64,000 nucleotides of DNA from Vreelandella zhanjiangensis DSM 21076 (GCF_000377665.1 NZ_KB898646.1:620001-684000), one strand, 5' to 3'; positions 54,076 to 63,939 are shown, counted from the stretch's first letter. Notes: generated by a model from the sequence alone, not told the origin. Program-made: numbers and translations.

Positions 54076-55986
54076 CTAACTCGATAACCACTGCTTTAAT
54101 GACGAAAGATGTTCAGCAAGCTCACTGGCAGTGGCTTCCCCCTGAATGCGCGCTGTGCGTATCTCATTGCCTTGATTAAAAAACAGTAGACTTGGCGGGC
54201 CAAATAGCTGGTATTGATTTAGCAGCTGTCGGCTCTGCGCGGTGGTATCAGTCACATCGACTGAAATCAGCGTAAAGCCTTCCAGGGCAGCCACAACGCG
54301 TGGGTCGGGGTAAACATCACGTTCCATTACCTTGCATGAGATACACCACTCGGCAGTGAAGTGTACAAAAGCGGGTTGGTTGGCATTATCTGCTTGAGTA
54401 AGTGCTGACTGCAGTTCGTCCAAGCTATCCACTTCCGCAAATGCGAGCGCGATATTAGCGCTTGCCTCGGACGTGCTTGAGAAGCTTAACGGGCGCAGGG
54501 GATTGTTATTGCCCTGGGCTGCGCCCAGTACTAAGGCGACCCCCCAGGCCAGCAGCATCAGCCCTAGCGTTTGCCGGGCACGTGACCAACCTGGTCGCTG
54601 GTTTATCGTTAAAGCGCCAAGCACCAGTGCGCTGCCAATAGCCAGGGCCGCCCAAAGTAATAGCCCAATAGGCCCTGCAACCAAGCGCTCGATCATCCAG
54701 ACCGCGACACCCAGCAGCAACAGGCCAAAGGCGGTTTTAACCCCATTCATCCAGGCGCCTGTGCGGGGTAGCAGCGTTACGCCAAATGTGCCGACGAGTA
54801 ATAGCGGCAGGCCCATCCCCAGGCCTAAGGCAAACAGTACCGCGCCGCCAATAACGGCATCGCCCGTTGACGAAATGAACACCAGCGCGCCCGCCAAAGG
54901 GGCCGTTACACATGGAGATACTACTAAAACGGAAAGTGCCCCCGCTAAAGCCAGCCCGCCAGGGCCGCTTTTTTGGGCGCGTGCCTGCCAAGCATCAATA
55001 CGGTTAGTGAGCCGTTGTGAAAAGCGCAGTTCGAAAGCGCCAAACATGGCCAGTGCAAATAGCGTAAATAAAACAGCAAACGTAATTAATACCGGTGCCG
55101 ACTGAAGGCGCGCCTGTAGATTCAGTCCGGCCCCAAAAAGACCCATCAGCACGCCTACGACCGCGTAAGTGGCGGCCATACCCAGTACGTAGCTTGCCGA
55201 AAGTACAAAAGCACGCGGTCTGGTCGGTTTCTGGCCTACGATAATAGAGGAAAGAATCGGAATCATGGGTAGCACACAGGGCGTAAACGTAAGACCAAGT
55301 CCCGCAAGAAAAAATAGCCCTAATGCCAACGGCAGGCTTGCCTCGCTTAAAAGCGTGCTAAAACGGCTGTCGGCACTTTGTGGTGTGCTTATAGATGGGT
55401 TTGAAACAGAACTTGAAGCAGAACTTGAAACAGAACTTGAGAATGAACTGGCCATGTCAGGATCTGACGTGTTGCCAGGCTCTACGCTCCCAGCAGCTTG
55501 GCTTGTATTCTCGCTTAGCCACTCAGCATATTGGGCGGGCGGTTCTGATTCAGCCGCCTGAAGGTCTACGCGTTCGGGAGGATAACAAAGCCCGGCATCG
55601 GCGCATCCCTGAAAGGTGAGCGCAATATCAATAGGGCCTGAGTAGGCACTTTCCAGAGGCGTTTCAAACACTACCTGATCACGGAACGTGTAAACGTCGC
55701 CGAAAAATTCGTCGGTGGTAAATGTGCCTTCCGGCAGAACGGAATCGCCCAGCGTTACCGACGGCGTCTGGCTTTCAACGGCAAACTGGTGCCGGTAAAG
55801 GTAGTAGCCCTGGGTAATCTGCATGCCAACATAAAGCGTTTCGCCATCGTGCCAGGCGTTGGGCTGAAACGCCTCCATCACCGGTAAAAACGCCTCTTCA
55901 CTGCTAGATGAAAACCACTGTGCTTGGGAGGTCAAGGGCAGGCAACAGAGAAGCAAGAGCGAACTTAAGCGGTTGATGGATAACAC
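54076..55986 (-). CDS. dsbD: Thiol:disulfide interchange protein DsbD
   Basis: A 636-residue protein that carries electrons from cytoplasmic thioredoxin to the periplasm. Signal peptide (about 22 residues), N-terminal periplasmic alpha domain with Cys in FQGCADAGLCYPPERV, a Ser-rich linker near 180-205, a membrane core of eight segments with LTFTPCVLPMIPILSS and VLVVSPCVTAPLAGALVF (redox Cys pair), and a C-terminal thioredoxin-like gamma domain with AEWCISCKVMERDV. All six working Cys are present. It is upstream of accBC on the same strand. Confidence 0.95.
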   Translation of the reverse strand: MLSINRLSSLLLLCCLPLTSQAQWFSSSSEEAFLPVMEAFQPNAWHDGETLYVGMQITQGYYLYRHQFAVESQTPSVTLGDSVLPEGTFTTDEFFGDVYTFRDQVVFETPLESAYSGPIDIALTFQGCADAGLCYPPERVDLQAAESEPPAQYAEWLSENTSQAAGSVEPGNTSDPDMASSFSSSVSSSASSSVSNPSISTPQSADSRFSTLLSEASLPLALGLFFLAGLGLTFTPCVLPMIPILSSIIVGQKPTRPRAFVLSASYVLGMAATYAVVGVLMGLFGAGLNLQARLQSAPVLITFAVLFTLFALAMFGAFELRFSQRLTNRIDAWQARAQKSGPGGLALAGALSVLVVSPCVTAPLAGALVFISSTGDAVIGGAVLFALGLGMGLPLLLVGTFGVTLLPRTGAWMNGVKTAFGLLLLGVAVWMIERLVAGPIGLLLWAALAIGSALVLGALTINQRPGWSRARQTLGLMLLAWGVALVLGAAQGNNNPLRPLSFSSTSEASANIALAFAEVDSLDELQSALTQADNANQPAFVHFTAEWCISCKVMERDVYPDPRVVAALEGFTLISVDVTDTTAQSRQLLNQYQLFGPPSLLFFNQGNEIRTARIQGEATASELAEHLSSLKQWLSS

Positions 55987-56100
55987 GATACATCCTTAAC
56001 GGCGGTGTGACGGGGTAAGCACCTGCATAGATCTCGCGCAGGTAAAGCCGGACACTTTAATAGGGCGGCAGCACGAAAAAAACGTTGGCTTGGCATAATA

Positions 56101-56127
56101 AGAAGGCCGCCTTGAGGGCGGCCTTCT
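56101..56127. terminator. Hairpin terminator after ppa
   Basis: AGAAGGCCGCC-TTGA-GGGCGGCCTTCTT, a strong stem with imperfect T-tracts, 32 bases past the ppa stop and upstream of dsbD. Confidence 0.75.
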
Positions 56128-56158
56128 TAATAGAGACAAAACGCGAGCGTTAGTTCAC

Positions 56159-56689
56159 TTACGCTTTTTGGTAAGCTGCCGCTGATTTCTCAATGGCTTT
56201 ACGCGCCGCCTCTACGCCTTCCCAGGACTCAACTTTTACCCACTTGCCTTTTTCAAGGTCTTTGTAGTTCTCAAAGAAGTGTGCAATTTGCTGACGCAGT
56301 AGCTCAGGCAGGTCAGTGACTTCCTGAATGTCATCATAAAGCGTACTGAGCTTGGGGTGCGGTACGCACACAAGCTTGGCATCTTCGCCCGCTTCATCGG
56401 TCATGTTCAGGATGCCGATAGGGCGCGCGCGGATAATGCTGCCTGGCGCTACCGGGTGAGGAGTAACCACCAGCGCGTCCAGCGCATCGCCATCATCAGC
56501 CAGTGTGTGCGGAATAAAACCATAGTTGGCGGGGTAAAACATCGGCGTGGCCATGAAGCGGTCAACCAGCAGCGCGCCCATGTCTTTATCGATTTCATAT
56601 TTGATCGGAGCGTGGTTCGCAGGAATCTCGATCGCCACGTAAATATCGTTCGGCAAATCCTTTCCAGCAGGGATGTTATCGAAGTTCAT
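56159..56689 (-). CDS. ppa: Inorganic pyrophosphatase
   Basis: A 176-residue family I pyrophosphatase hydrolysing PPi to phosphate. Metal and substrate residues lie in [36 protein letters not shown] and [18 protein letters not shown] 56689 has AAGGA upstream and gives the normal 176-residue length. Its presence beside a PPi-type phosphofructokinase two genes on is notable, since both compete for PPi. Confidence 0.97.
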   Translation of the reverse strand: MNFDNIPAGKDLPNDIYVAIEIPANHAPIKYEIDKDMGALLVDRFMATPMFYPANYGFIPHTLADDGDALDALVVTPHPVAPGSIIRARPIGILNMTDEAGEDAKLVCVPHPKLSTLYDDIQEVTDLPELLRQQIAHFFENYKDLEKGKWVKVESWEGVEAARKAIEKSAAAYQKA

Positions 56690-56943
56690 CGTTGAGTCCT
56701 TAAGTCCTTGGGTGATGCAGTGGCTAAGCAATTGATGCGTTGCACGAATAGGCGGGAATTATACGAAGATGACTCTACGATTGCCAATGCAACATAGCGC
56801 TAGGGGCGTATCACTGTGCAAGTGCCAGCGGCGATTCACCTTTATCAACCCAAACGTGACGTTAGTTGGGCATCGCATTGAGGTCGTTGCGTGTATTATA
56901 GCGGCTGTGAAATTCATGCTGAGCGGTTAGCCAAGGAGGATGA

Positions 56944-58662
56944 GTGGGGCATGCCCAGTTGCTAATCAGTTATGGTCAAGCGTTTGTGGCTCCTGACAGG
57001 CGCTTGCATCGCAGCTCCATGTCGGTGCGTTTCCCTGATGCGCCGATATTGAAAGTTAAAGGGGGCTGCGCGGTTATCAGCGACTCCGTTTCACGCAATA
57101 CGCTGGCTAAACAGGCGGGCGACCTGAGCGTGCGGGGTTTTTTGGCAGACTACTTTTCCACGCCTGACCACTGGGACACGAAAACATCGGCAACTCGCGT
57201 GCTGCGCGCACTGAATAGCTGGTGCTATAGCCAAAGCCAGCATGTAAAAGAGGGTGGCTTTGTTTCCTCCATGTCAGTCATGGTCTTCCGTCAGCGCGAA
57301 GCCCATCTGTTTCATATGGGCGATACGTTGGTCTTTCGCCTGCGCGGCGCTGAATTTGAGCAGCTAAGCCGTGATCATGTCACCGACATCGGCGGCTATC
57401 ACTACCCATCCCGGGCGCTGGGAATGGATGGCAGTGTGGATATTGACTACACCCATCTGGGACTCAAGCAAGGGGATATTTTTCTGTTTACCACGCGGGG
57501 TGTGCGCGGCACGCTGCTGCCCTCGGATTATGTGCGCCTGATTCGTCAGGATGCCAGCGACCTGGATGCCGCCTGCGAACGCTTGGCCAGTGAAGCTAAA
57601 CAGCGTGCCCAGGAGCGTGGCTACGGGGGTGACCAGTTCTGTTTTCAACTGGTGCGTATCGATGAGCTTCCCGAAGAGTCACCGGATGATCCAAGCCTGA
57701 TTTACGGCGATCTGCCGATTCCGCCCGAGCTTGCCCCCGGTGAGCGTTTAGACGGTCTGGAAGTCATTGACGTGCTGTCACGCAATGCGCAGTCTCGCGT
57801 TTACCGGGTGCGGGATGTACATACTGAACGTGAAATGGTCATGAAGGCGCCTAGCCCCGAACTTTCACTGCGTAATGCTTATCTGGAGCATTTTCTACTT
57901 CAGCAATGGATCGTTGAACGGGTCAATTCGCCCTTCATTGTAAAAGTGGTGAAGCCTTCAAGGCCGCGGCGCTATCTTTATTATCTAATGCAGCATGTGG
58001 AAGGCGAGACGCTTCGCCAGTGGGCCGAAAGGCATCCCCAGGCAAGCCTTGTCCAGCGGCTCGATATTGCCAATCAGCTGGGCAAAGCCGTTCAGGCGCT
58101 GCATCACCGGGATATTATCCATCAGCAAATTACCCCGGATAATATCTTGATCGACACGCATGGGAAGCTGATTCTGAACGATTTCAGCGCATGTCATATG
58201 CGTGAAGCGGATGGCCACCGTCAATCGGGAGAACTGCTGCGCCAAATCGGTTTTAACGAGCATACCGCACCTGAATATGCACTGGGTGACAGCGTTGGGC
58301 GCCGCAGCGATCAGTACTCCCTAGCCTCAACCGTTTACTGGCTGTTGACCGGGGCGTTGCCTTATCAATTCACACCGAACAAGTTACGCAGCCATACGGA
58401 TCTGGAAGAGCTTAGCTACCGCAGTTCGCGTGCCCAGAATCCAGAAATATCCATTGAGCTGGACGAGGCGTTAAGACGCGCGCTGGATCCTCAGCGGGCG
58501 CTGCGCTTTAGGCGTCTGTCGGAGTTTTTACATGCACTTCGCGTACCGCTGGGTCGTCTACCCGCCCGCGAAGAAGCTCGCCCGGAGCCTCGGCGTCATT
58601 TCTGGCAGGGGGTCGCTGGCGTATTATTACTACTACTCGTGCTGTCGTGGCTGCTACGTTAG
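56944..58662 (+). CDS. PP2C-phosphatase/protein-kinase fusion with degenerate catalytic residues in both domains
   Basis: A 572-residue protein: PP2C-like domain (about 1-240), kinase-like domain (about 262-535) and one C-terminal membrane segment (about 553-571), so the domains face the cytoplasm. It matches bifunctional protein-serine/threonine kinase/phosphatase proteins of gammaproteobacteria. PP2C: HMGDT (Asp127) and GGDQF (Asp230) remain, but the first metal-binding NQD reads RSS and the usual ADG reads ISDS. Kinase: Lys301 (VMKAP), DF(S) at 413, TAPE and SDQYS are present, but the catalytic loop reads IIHQQITPDN, so the HRD Asp is Gln395 and the Lys is Thr. GTG 56944 is the start, with AGGAGG close by. 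Probably a pseudokinase scaffold or a weakly active enzyme. Confidence 0.82.
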   Translation: MGHAQLLISYGQAFVAPDRRLHRSSMSVRFPDAPILKVKGGCAVISDSVSRNTLAKQAGDLSVRGFLADYFSTPDHWDTKTSATRVLRALNSWCYSQSQHVKEGGFVSSMSVMVFRQREAHLFHMGDTLVFRLRGAEFEQLSRDHVTDIGGYHYPSRALGMDGSVDIDYTHLGLKQGDIFLFTTRGVRGTLLPSDYVRLIRQDASDLDAACERLASEAKQRAQERGYGGDQFCFQLVRIDELPEESPDDPSLIYGDLPIPPELAPGERLDGLEVIDVLSRNAQSRVYRVRDVHTEREMVMKAPSPELSLRNAYLEHFLLQQWIVERVNSPFIVKVVKPSRPRRYLYYLMQHVEGETLRQWAERHPQASLVQRLDIANQLGKAVQALHHRDIIHQQITPDNILIDTHGKLILNDFSACHMREADGHRQSGELLRQIGFNEHTAPEYALGDSVGRRSDQYSLASTVYWLLTGALPYQFTPNKLRSHTDLEELSYRSSRAQNPEISIELDEALRRALDPQRALRFRRLSEFLHALRVPLGRLPAREEARPEPRRHFWQGVAGVLLLLLVLSWLLR

Positions 58663-58702
58663 GGCCGCTATATTAAAACGGTTATAAAATAGCTGACCAT
58701 AA

Positions 58703-58735
58703 AAAACGGGCGATGAAATAATCATCGCCCGTTTT
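58703..58735. terminator. Bidirectional terminator between the PP2C/kinase gene and pfp
   Basis: AAAACGGGCGATGA and TCATCGCCCGTTTT form a strong hairpin with T-tracts on both strands between convergent genes. Confidence 0.9.
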
Positions 58736-58749
58736 GGTATACGCTTGGC

Positions 58750-60009
58750 TTACAGCGTGAAAGTGGGGAGTTTTTGTTCCACTTTGGCAAGCTTGAGCTT
58801 AGCCACTTTGGGCAAACCGTTCTCAAACGGCGGGAAGTCTTCACCTTGAATCAGCGGCGAGAGGTAGTCACGACACGCCTGGGTAATCGCAAAACCGCTT
58901 TCGCTGATAAAGTCACGCGGCATAAACTTTTCCTGGTTGGCAATCTGCGAAAGCGGTGCGGAAATGACATCCCACTGGTAAGGCGATTGAGAAACACGCC
59001 GAATCGCCGGCATCATCGAGTTTTTACCGGCAAGGGCCAGCGTCACGGCTTCACGGCCGACCGCATAGGCCTGTTCAACGTCAGTTTTAGATGCCAGGTG
59101 GCGTGCTGCACGCTGTAAATAGTCAGCGACGGCCCAGTGGTACTTATAGCCCAGGTCCTGCTTGATCATACCCGCAAGCGTGGGCGCAACACCGCCCAGC
59201 TGGCGATGGCCAAAGGCATCGGTATTACCCGCATCGGCCAGGAAAGTGCCGTCTTCGTAGCGCGCGCCTTCGGATACCACAATCACGCAGTAACCGTTCT
59301 GCTTAACGCTTTCCTCGACGCGTGCCATCACCGCTTTACGGTTAAAGGCAATTTCGGGAAAAATAATCAAATGCGGCGGCTCGCCTTCACCTTCCCCGGC
59401 AAGCCCGCCTGCGGCGGCGATCCAGCCAGCATGGCGGCCCATCACTTCAAGTACGAATACTTTAGTGGACGTTGCGCACATGGACGCGATATCCAGTGAG
59501 GCTTCGCGGGTAGAGGTAGCAATATACTTGGCAACGCTACCAAAGCCCGGGCTGTTATCCGTAATCGGCAGATCGTTATCCACGGTTTTCGGCACGTGGA
59601 TGGCGGTCAGCGGATAACCCAGTTTTTCAGACAGCTGGGAAATCTTCAGGCAGGTATCGGCACTGTCGCCGCCACCGTTATAGAAGAAGTAGCGAATATC
59701 GTGGGCTTTAAAAACCTCGATCAGACGTTCGTACTGCGTGCGGTGCGTGTCAATATCTTTCAGCTTGTAGCGGCAAGAACCGAATGCGCCGCCCGGCGTA
59801 TGGCGTAGCGCAGCGATCGATTCGTCACTTTCCTGGCTTACATCGATAAGATCTTCAGTCAACGCGCCAATGATGCCGTTATGACCGGCATACACTTTGC
59901 CAATTTGCTCGGGCGCCTGACGGCAAGCTTCGATAACGCCACAGGCGCTAGCGTTAATAACGGCGGTAACGCCGCCTGACTGGGCGTAAAAGGCATTATG
60001 CTGAGCCAT
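58750..60009 (-). CDS. pfp: PPi-dependent 6-phosphofructokinase
   Basis: A 419-residue PFK. Substrate motifs are YNGGGDSADTCLKISQLSEK near 110 and AIHVPKTVDNDLPITDNSPG near 136, with MGRHAGWIAAAGG near 189. The GGGDS and PKTVDND forms, with Asp and Lys at the two deciding positions, are those of PPi-using enzymes; ATP-type has GGDGS and PxTIDND. It makes the fructose-6-phosphate step reversible and saves ATP. Such enzymes often replace PfkA in Halomonas, which lacks the ATP enzyme in some species. It is convergent with the PP2C/kinase gene. Confidence 0.9.
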   Translation of the reverse strand: MAQHNAFYAQSGGVTAVINASACGVIEACRQAPEQIGKVYAGHNGIIGALTEDLIDVSQESDESIAALRHTPGGAFGSCRYKLKDIDTHRTQYERLIEVFKAHDIRYFFYNGGGDSADTCLKISQLSEKLGYPLTAIHVPKTVDNDLPITDNSPGFGSVAKYIATSTREASLDIASMCATSTKVFVLEVMGRHAGWIAAAGGLAGEGEGEPPHLIIFPEIAFNRKAVMARVEESVKQNGYCVIVVSEGARYEDGTFLADAGNTDAFGHRQLGGVAPTLAGMIKQDLGYKYHWAVADYLQRAARHLASKTDVEQAYAVGREAVTLALAGKNSMMPAIRRVSQSPYQWDVISAPLSQIANQEKFMPRDFISESGFAITQACRDYLSPLIQGEDFPPFENGLPKVAKLKLAKVEQKLPTFTL

Positions 60010-60136
60010 TGAAACGTCTCATCTCTTGAAAAGCGAAAAAGTGGAGCACTCGGAAAGTGTTAAATACGTTCACTACCGGTGCCTCAAGGTGGCGAAGTTT
60101 AGCGTAAAGCGATAGTAGCTGCATCCAACGAACGGC

Positions 60137-60805
60137 TTATTCGCCGTCGTCCAGATCCTGTTCGCGCTGGGCTAAACGCCAGCCGCCCAGATCCTTGTAA
60201 CGGTTGACCATGGCGCAGAATAACTCCGCAGTACGCTCGGTATCATAGCGTGCAGAGTGCGCCGCTTTATTATCAAATTCGATACCCGCTGCGCGGCAGG
60301 CCCGCGCCAGCACCGTCTGCCCATAGACCAAGCCAGCAAGCGTTGCGGTATCAAAACTTGAGAAAGGGTGAAAGGGGTTACGTTTAACGTTGCACCGGTT
60401 AGCGGCCGCGTTAAGAAAGCCTTGATCAAAGGCGGCATTATGGCCAACCAAAATCGCCCGAGAGCAGCCGTGGGCCTTTATCGATTTGCGTATGGGCCGG
60501 AAAATTTCGCCTAATGCTTCAGACTCACTCAGTGCTACTTGGCGTCGTAATGGGTCATCAAGATTGATGCCGGTAAAATCCAGCGCGGACTGTTCGACAT
60601 TGGCGCCTTCAAACGGCTTAATATGATAGGCGTAGGTCGCATCAGGCAGCAGGTTACCTTCTGGGTCCATGGTGAGCGTGACGGCTGCAATCTCAAGCAC
60701 GGCATCACTTTGGGCATTGAAGCCACCCGTTTCTAAATCAATGACAACCGGTAGATAACTACGAAAACGTTGGGCCATTAATTCGCGGGCAATTGCCTCG
60801 CTCAT
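60137..60805 (-). CDS. rnt: Ribonuclease T
   Basis: A 222-residue DEDDh exonuclease that trims tRNA and other stable RNA 3' ends. The DxE motif is VIDLETGGF (Asp23, Glu25), the second Asp in [13 protein letters not shown] near 150, and the final pair is [14 protein letters not shown] near 185. Length and motifs fit RNase T (E. coli 215). It has an in-frame ATG at 60805. Confidence 0.94.
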   Translation of the reverse strand: MSEAIARELMAQRFRSYLPVVIDLETGGFNAQSDAVLEIAAVTLTMDPEGNLLPDATYAYHIKPFEGANVEQSALDFTGINLDDPLRRQVALSESEALGEIFRPIRKSIKAHGCSRAILVGHNAAFDQGFLNAAANRCNVKRNPFHPFSSFDTATLAGLVYGQTVLARACRAAGIEFDNKAAHSARYDTERTAELFCAMVNRYKDLGGWRLAQREQDLDDGE

Positions 60806-60953
60806 GCAGCTCTCCTTAGTAAAGCGAGTAATCGGTCAAAAATGGGCAGCAAGCCGCCTCTTGAATGGTGTGATTCTAGCAGCTTTCTCCCTAAGGCGTC
60901 GTTGACGGTATTCGCTGGGCATAGAGAACGCTATACTCAGGGTTTATTTAAAC

Positions 60954-60984
60954 ATGCAGCACGCAGTTAGGTGCTGCATTTTCT
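60954..60984 (+). other. Terminator-like hairpin in the argG leader
   Basis: ATGCAGCAC (60954-60962) pairs fully with GTGCTGCAT (60971-60979), followed by TTTTCT. It lies about 35 bases before the argG start and just after a TATACT (60932-60937) that could be the -10. It could act as an attenuator or as a leader hairpin. Confidence 0.5.
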
Positions 60985-61017
60985 AGTGAACTTGCTTTCA
61001 TAAACAAGGAGCAAAGA

Positions 61018-62238
61018 ATGTCCGATGTCAAAAAGGTTGTGCTGGCATATTCAGGCGGCCTGGACACATCCGTAATCGTTAAGTGGTTGCAGGAAACCTA
61101 CAACTGCGAGGTAGTGACCTTTACTGCCGACATCGGTCAAGGCGAAGAAGTCGAGCCGGCACGTGCTAAGGCCCAGGCGCTGGGTGTTAAAGAAATTTAC
61201 ATCGAAGACCTGCGTGAAGAATTTGTACGCGACTACGTTTTCCCCATGTTCCGTGCCAACACGATCTACGAAGGTGAATACCTGCTGGGTACGTCGATTG
61301 CGCGCCCGCTGATCGCCAAGCGCTTGATTGAAATTGCCAATGAAACTGGCGCGGACGCCATTTCTCACGGTGCAACGGGTAAAGGTAATGACCAGGTGCG
61401 TTTCGAGCTGGGCGGCTACGCGCTGAAGCCAGGCGTTAAAGTTATTGCGCCGTGGCGCGAATGGGATCTGACTTCACGTGAAAAGCTGATGGCTTACTGC
61501 GAAGAGCACAATATCCCGGTCGACTTCTCCAACAAGAAGAAGAAATCACCGTACTCCATGGACGCCAACCTGCTGCATATCTCTTACGAAGGCGGCATTC
61601 TGGAAGATCCGTGGGCCGAAGCCGAAGACGATATGTGGCGTTGGAGCGTGTCGCCAGAAGCCGCACCCGATCAGCCTACCTACGTCGAGCTGACGTTTGA
61701 GAAAGGCGATATCGTGGCGATCGACGGCGAAGCTCTCAAAGCTCACGAAGTGCTTGAGAAGCTCAACAAGGTGGGCGGCGACAACGGCATTGGTCGCCTG
61801 GACATCGTTGAAAACCGCTATGTGGGCATGAAGTCACGTGGCTGCTACGAAACGCCAGGGGGCACCATCATGCTGCGCGCCCACCGGGCAATCGAGTCGC
61901 TGACACTTGATCGCGAAGAAGCCCACCTTAAAGATCAGCTAATGCCGAAATACGCAGAAGTGATCTACAACGGTTACTGGTGGAGCCCCGAGCGTCGCAT
62001 GCTGCAAGCCGCTATCGACGAGACACAGAAAAACGTCTCCGGCGTTGTGCGCATGAAACTCTACAAAGGCAACGCTACCGTAGTAGGACGTAAGTCCGAG
62101 CAGTCGTTGTTCGATGAGTCCATCGCGACGTTTGAAGACGACGCCGGTGCTTACAACCAGAAAGACGCGGAAGGCTTTATCAAGCTTAATGCTTTACGCT
62201 TACGGATCGCCGCTGGCAAGGGTCGTCAGCAGAGCTAA
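61018..62238 (+). CDS. argG: Argininosuccinate synthase
   Basis: A 406-residue enzyme joining citrulline and aspartate with ATP in arginine synthesis. The PP-loop is [17 protein letters not shown] near 8-24; other features are [14 protein letters not shown] near 118 and [18 protein letters not shown] near 180. ATG 61018 follows AAGGAG. A strong terminator comes 9 bases after the stop. Confidence 0.97.
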   Translation: MSDVKKVVLAYSGGLDTSVIVKWLQETYNCEVVTFTADIGQGEEVEPARAKAQALGVKEIYIEDLREEFVRDYVFPMFRANTIYEGEYLLGTSIARPLIAKRLIEIANETGADAISHGATGKGNDQVRFELGGYALKPGVKVIAPWREWDLTSREKLMAYCEEHNIPVDFSNKKKKSPYSMDANLLHISYEGGILEDPWAEAEDDMWRWSVSPEAAPDQPTYVELTFEKGDIVAIDGEALKAHEVLEKLNKVGGDNGIGRLDIVENRYVGMKSRGCYETPGGTIMLRAHRAIESLTLDREEAHLKDQLMPKYAEVIYNGYWWSPERRMLQAAIDETQKNVSGVVRMKLYKGNATVVGRKSEQSLFDESIATFEDDAGAYNQKDAEGFIKLNALRLRIAAGKGRQQS

Positions 62239-62246
62239 TCCCGTTA

Positions 62247-62276
62247 AAAGCGGCAGGTTTTCCTGCCGCTTTTTTT
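62247..62276 (+). terminator. Rho-independent terminator after argG
   Basis: AAAGCGGCAGG-TTTT-CCTGCCGCTTTTTTT, a strong hairpin with a T-run on the plus strand. Confidence 0.95.
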
Positions 62277-62294
62277 ATAACGCTAGGAGCCAGC

Positions 62295-62618
62295 ATGTTT
62301 AAAAAGCTCTTTTCAGGACTGTTTGGCGGTGAAGGTAACGCAGCCCCTAATGCGGGTGTCAAAGCGGCTGAACCGGTGGAATACAAAGGCTATTTAATTA
62401 TTTCTCAGCCCGACCAGCAAAGCGGCCAATACCGCGTCAGCGGATGGATCAAGCAGCCAAGCGATAGCGGAGAACCCCGCGAACACCGTTTTGAACGCTC
62501 GGATATGCTACCCAGCCGCGATGCCTGTGACGCCATGATGGTGACCAAAGCGCAGCGCTACATTGATGAAGTGGGTGAAGCGATCTTTGAACCCGATCCG
62601 CGTCAGGCCAGTCATTAG
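62295..62618 (+). CDS. HlyU-family protein
   Basis: A 107-residue protein starting MFKKLFSGLFGG, a feature of the family, followed by EYKGYLIISQPDQQSGQYRV, HRFERSDMLPSRDACDAMMV and KAQRYIDEVGEAIFEPD. HlyU was described as a regulator of haemolysin in Vibrio, but these short proteins show no recognisable DNA-binding motif, so the label is by similarity only. It follows the argG terminator directly. Confidence 0.82.
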   Translation: MFKKLFSGLFGGEGNAAPNAGVKAAEPVEYKGYLIISQPDQQSGQYRVSGWIKQPSDSGEPREHRFERSDMLPSRDACDAMMVTKAQRYIDEVGEAIFEPDPRQASH

Positions 62619-62718
62619 TTAATAAACGACTGCTTGCTTGAAGGTATGATCAAGTAGTCGCGCTAATTGCTTTCGATGTGTCGCTTTTAGTTAGCATTAG
62701 CTGCCTAAAACACTAGCG

Positions 62719-63939
62719 TTAGGCTGTTGATGCATGAGTATCAATCAGTGCTCGTGCCTGAGCAGCCGCTCTAAGCATTGTATTTGCAGGGAAGTCATTG
62801 GGCATAGTGCTTTTCTCTGCGATATTGATATCTCGCAATAGCTCTCCCAGTGGTCCTGCTTGCTTTTTTAATGCATTTTCAATTTTTCTGCCTAGATATA
62901 TCTCTTCTAGCACTGCTTTTAAATCTATTTCTAAAATAGAAGGCATTAATGAGAATAAACCTGTAATAAAGCTTTCCTGTTCATCAAGATGTCTTTGCTC
63001 AGCCACTATTTCGCATGCAAAAGCTCTTGTTAACGCTTTTATTAAGTTTAAGCGGCTAGCGGGACTATTGCTGGCTAACATTAGTATTGAAACAAGTGTT
63101 CTAAGTTCTTTTAAACCAATCATTTGCAGGCAGTTAATGAGTTTGGTGGTAGGTTTGGCGGCTCCTTTTTCAGCTGAATTTGCGCGTTTAAATACTGCGC
63201 TTAATAAGTAAGGATCTCTTGTAATTAAAGAGCCAATATTTGCTAAGCTAGCTTTCTCACTATAAAGACAGGCCAAAAGCTGCAGCTGATTAGCACGAGA
63301 GGCAGTACGTCTAATTGAGCTAGACGACTGAGTTTTTGGCTTTTCGTAGAAATATCCCTGAAAAAGGGTAAAGCCTAAGGATTGACACAGCTTGAATTCA
63401 CTGTGAGTTTCTACTCGTTCGGCCAATAATGTAAAACCTTGAGACACCAAATCTTTAATTACTTCTTTTTGTATTGGGTTTGAAATGTCAATTTTAATGA
63501 TATCGCAATAAGGCAATAGTTTTTCATTGCTTTTATCTAATACAAAGTCATCAAGGGCTATCTTGTAACCTTGTTGCTTTAGAAATTTCAAAGATTCGAG
63601 CACTTCTTGATTAACAGGTGTATTTTCAAGTACTTCAATAACGATTTGTTGGCTCGGGAGCCCGTGCAAGTCTGGGTTGGTGAGCCATTTATAAGATGCA
63701 TTTATAAAAAGATGACGTGATCCGCAAAGGTTTTCAAGTCCAATTTCGTAGATAGCAACGGCACATGCTCGTGCGGTTGCTTGAACATCATCATCAATTT
63801 CGGCTGAATAGCAGGAGTCGTTCGAACGATACAGTAGTTCATCTGCTATATGCTGTAAGTTGCTGTCAACAATAGGTTGTATAGCAATAGTATAATTGTT
63901 GCTATTTTCATTATAAGAATGGTTTTGTTGACTCTGCAT
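62719..63939 (-). CDS. Degenerate EAL domain plus HDOD domain signalling protein
   Basis: A 406-residue protein of the YuxH/CdgJ-like type. N-terminal EAL-like domain (about 15-205): the EAL motif reads IADELLYR, with YKIALDDF and LLAERVET, so several metal and catalytic residues are missing and it probably does not hydrolyse c-di-GMP. A HDOD domain follows (about 210-390; DPYLLSAVFKRANSAEKGA and LKELRTLVSILMLASN). Such proteins act as protein-interaction hubs in motility or signalling. ATG 63939 has GGAAG upstream. The gene is noticeably richer in A/T than the neighbours, which suggests acquisition or relaxed codon use. Confidence 0.82.
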   Translation of the reverse strand: MQSQQNHSYNENSNNYTIAIQPIVDSNLQHIADELLYRSNDSCYSAEIDDDVQATARACAVAIYEIGLENLCGSRHLFINASYKWLTNPDLHGLPSQQIVIEVLENTPVNQEVLESLKFLKQQGYKIALDDFVLDKSNEKLLPYCDIIKIDISNPIQKEVIKDLVSQGFTLLAERVETHSEFKLCQSLGFTLFQGYFYEKPKTQSSSSIRRTASRANQLQLLACLYSEKASLANIGSLITRDPYLLSAVFKRANSAEKGAAKPTTKLINCLQMIGLKELRTLVSILMLASNSPASRLNLIKALTRAFACEIVAEQRHLDEQESFITGLFSLMPSILEIDLKAVLEEIYLGRKIENALKKQAGPLGELLRDINIAEKSTMPNDFPANTMLRAAAQARALIDTHASTA

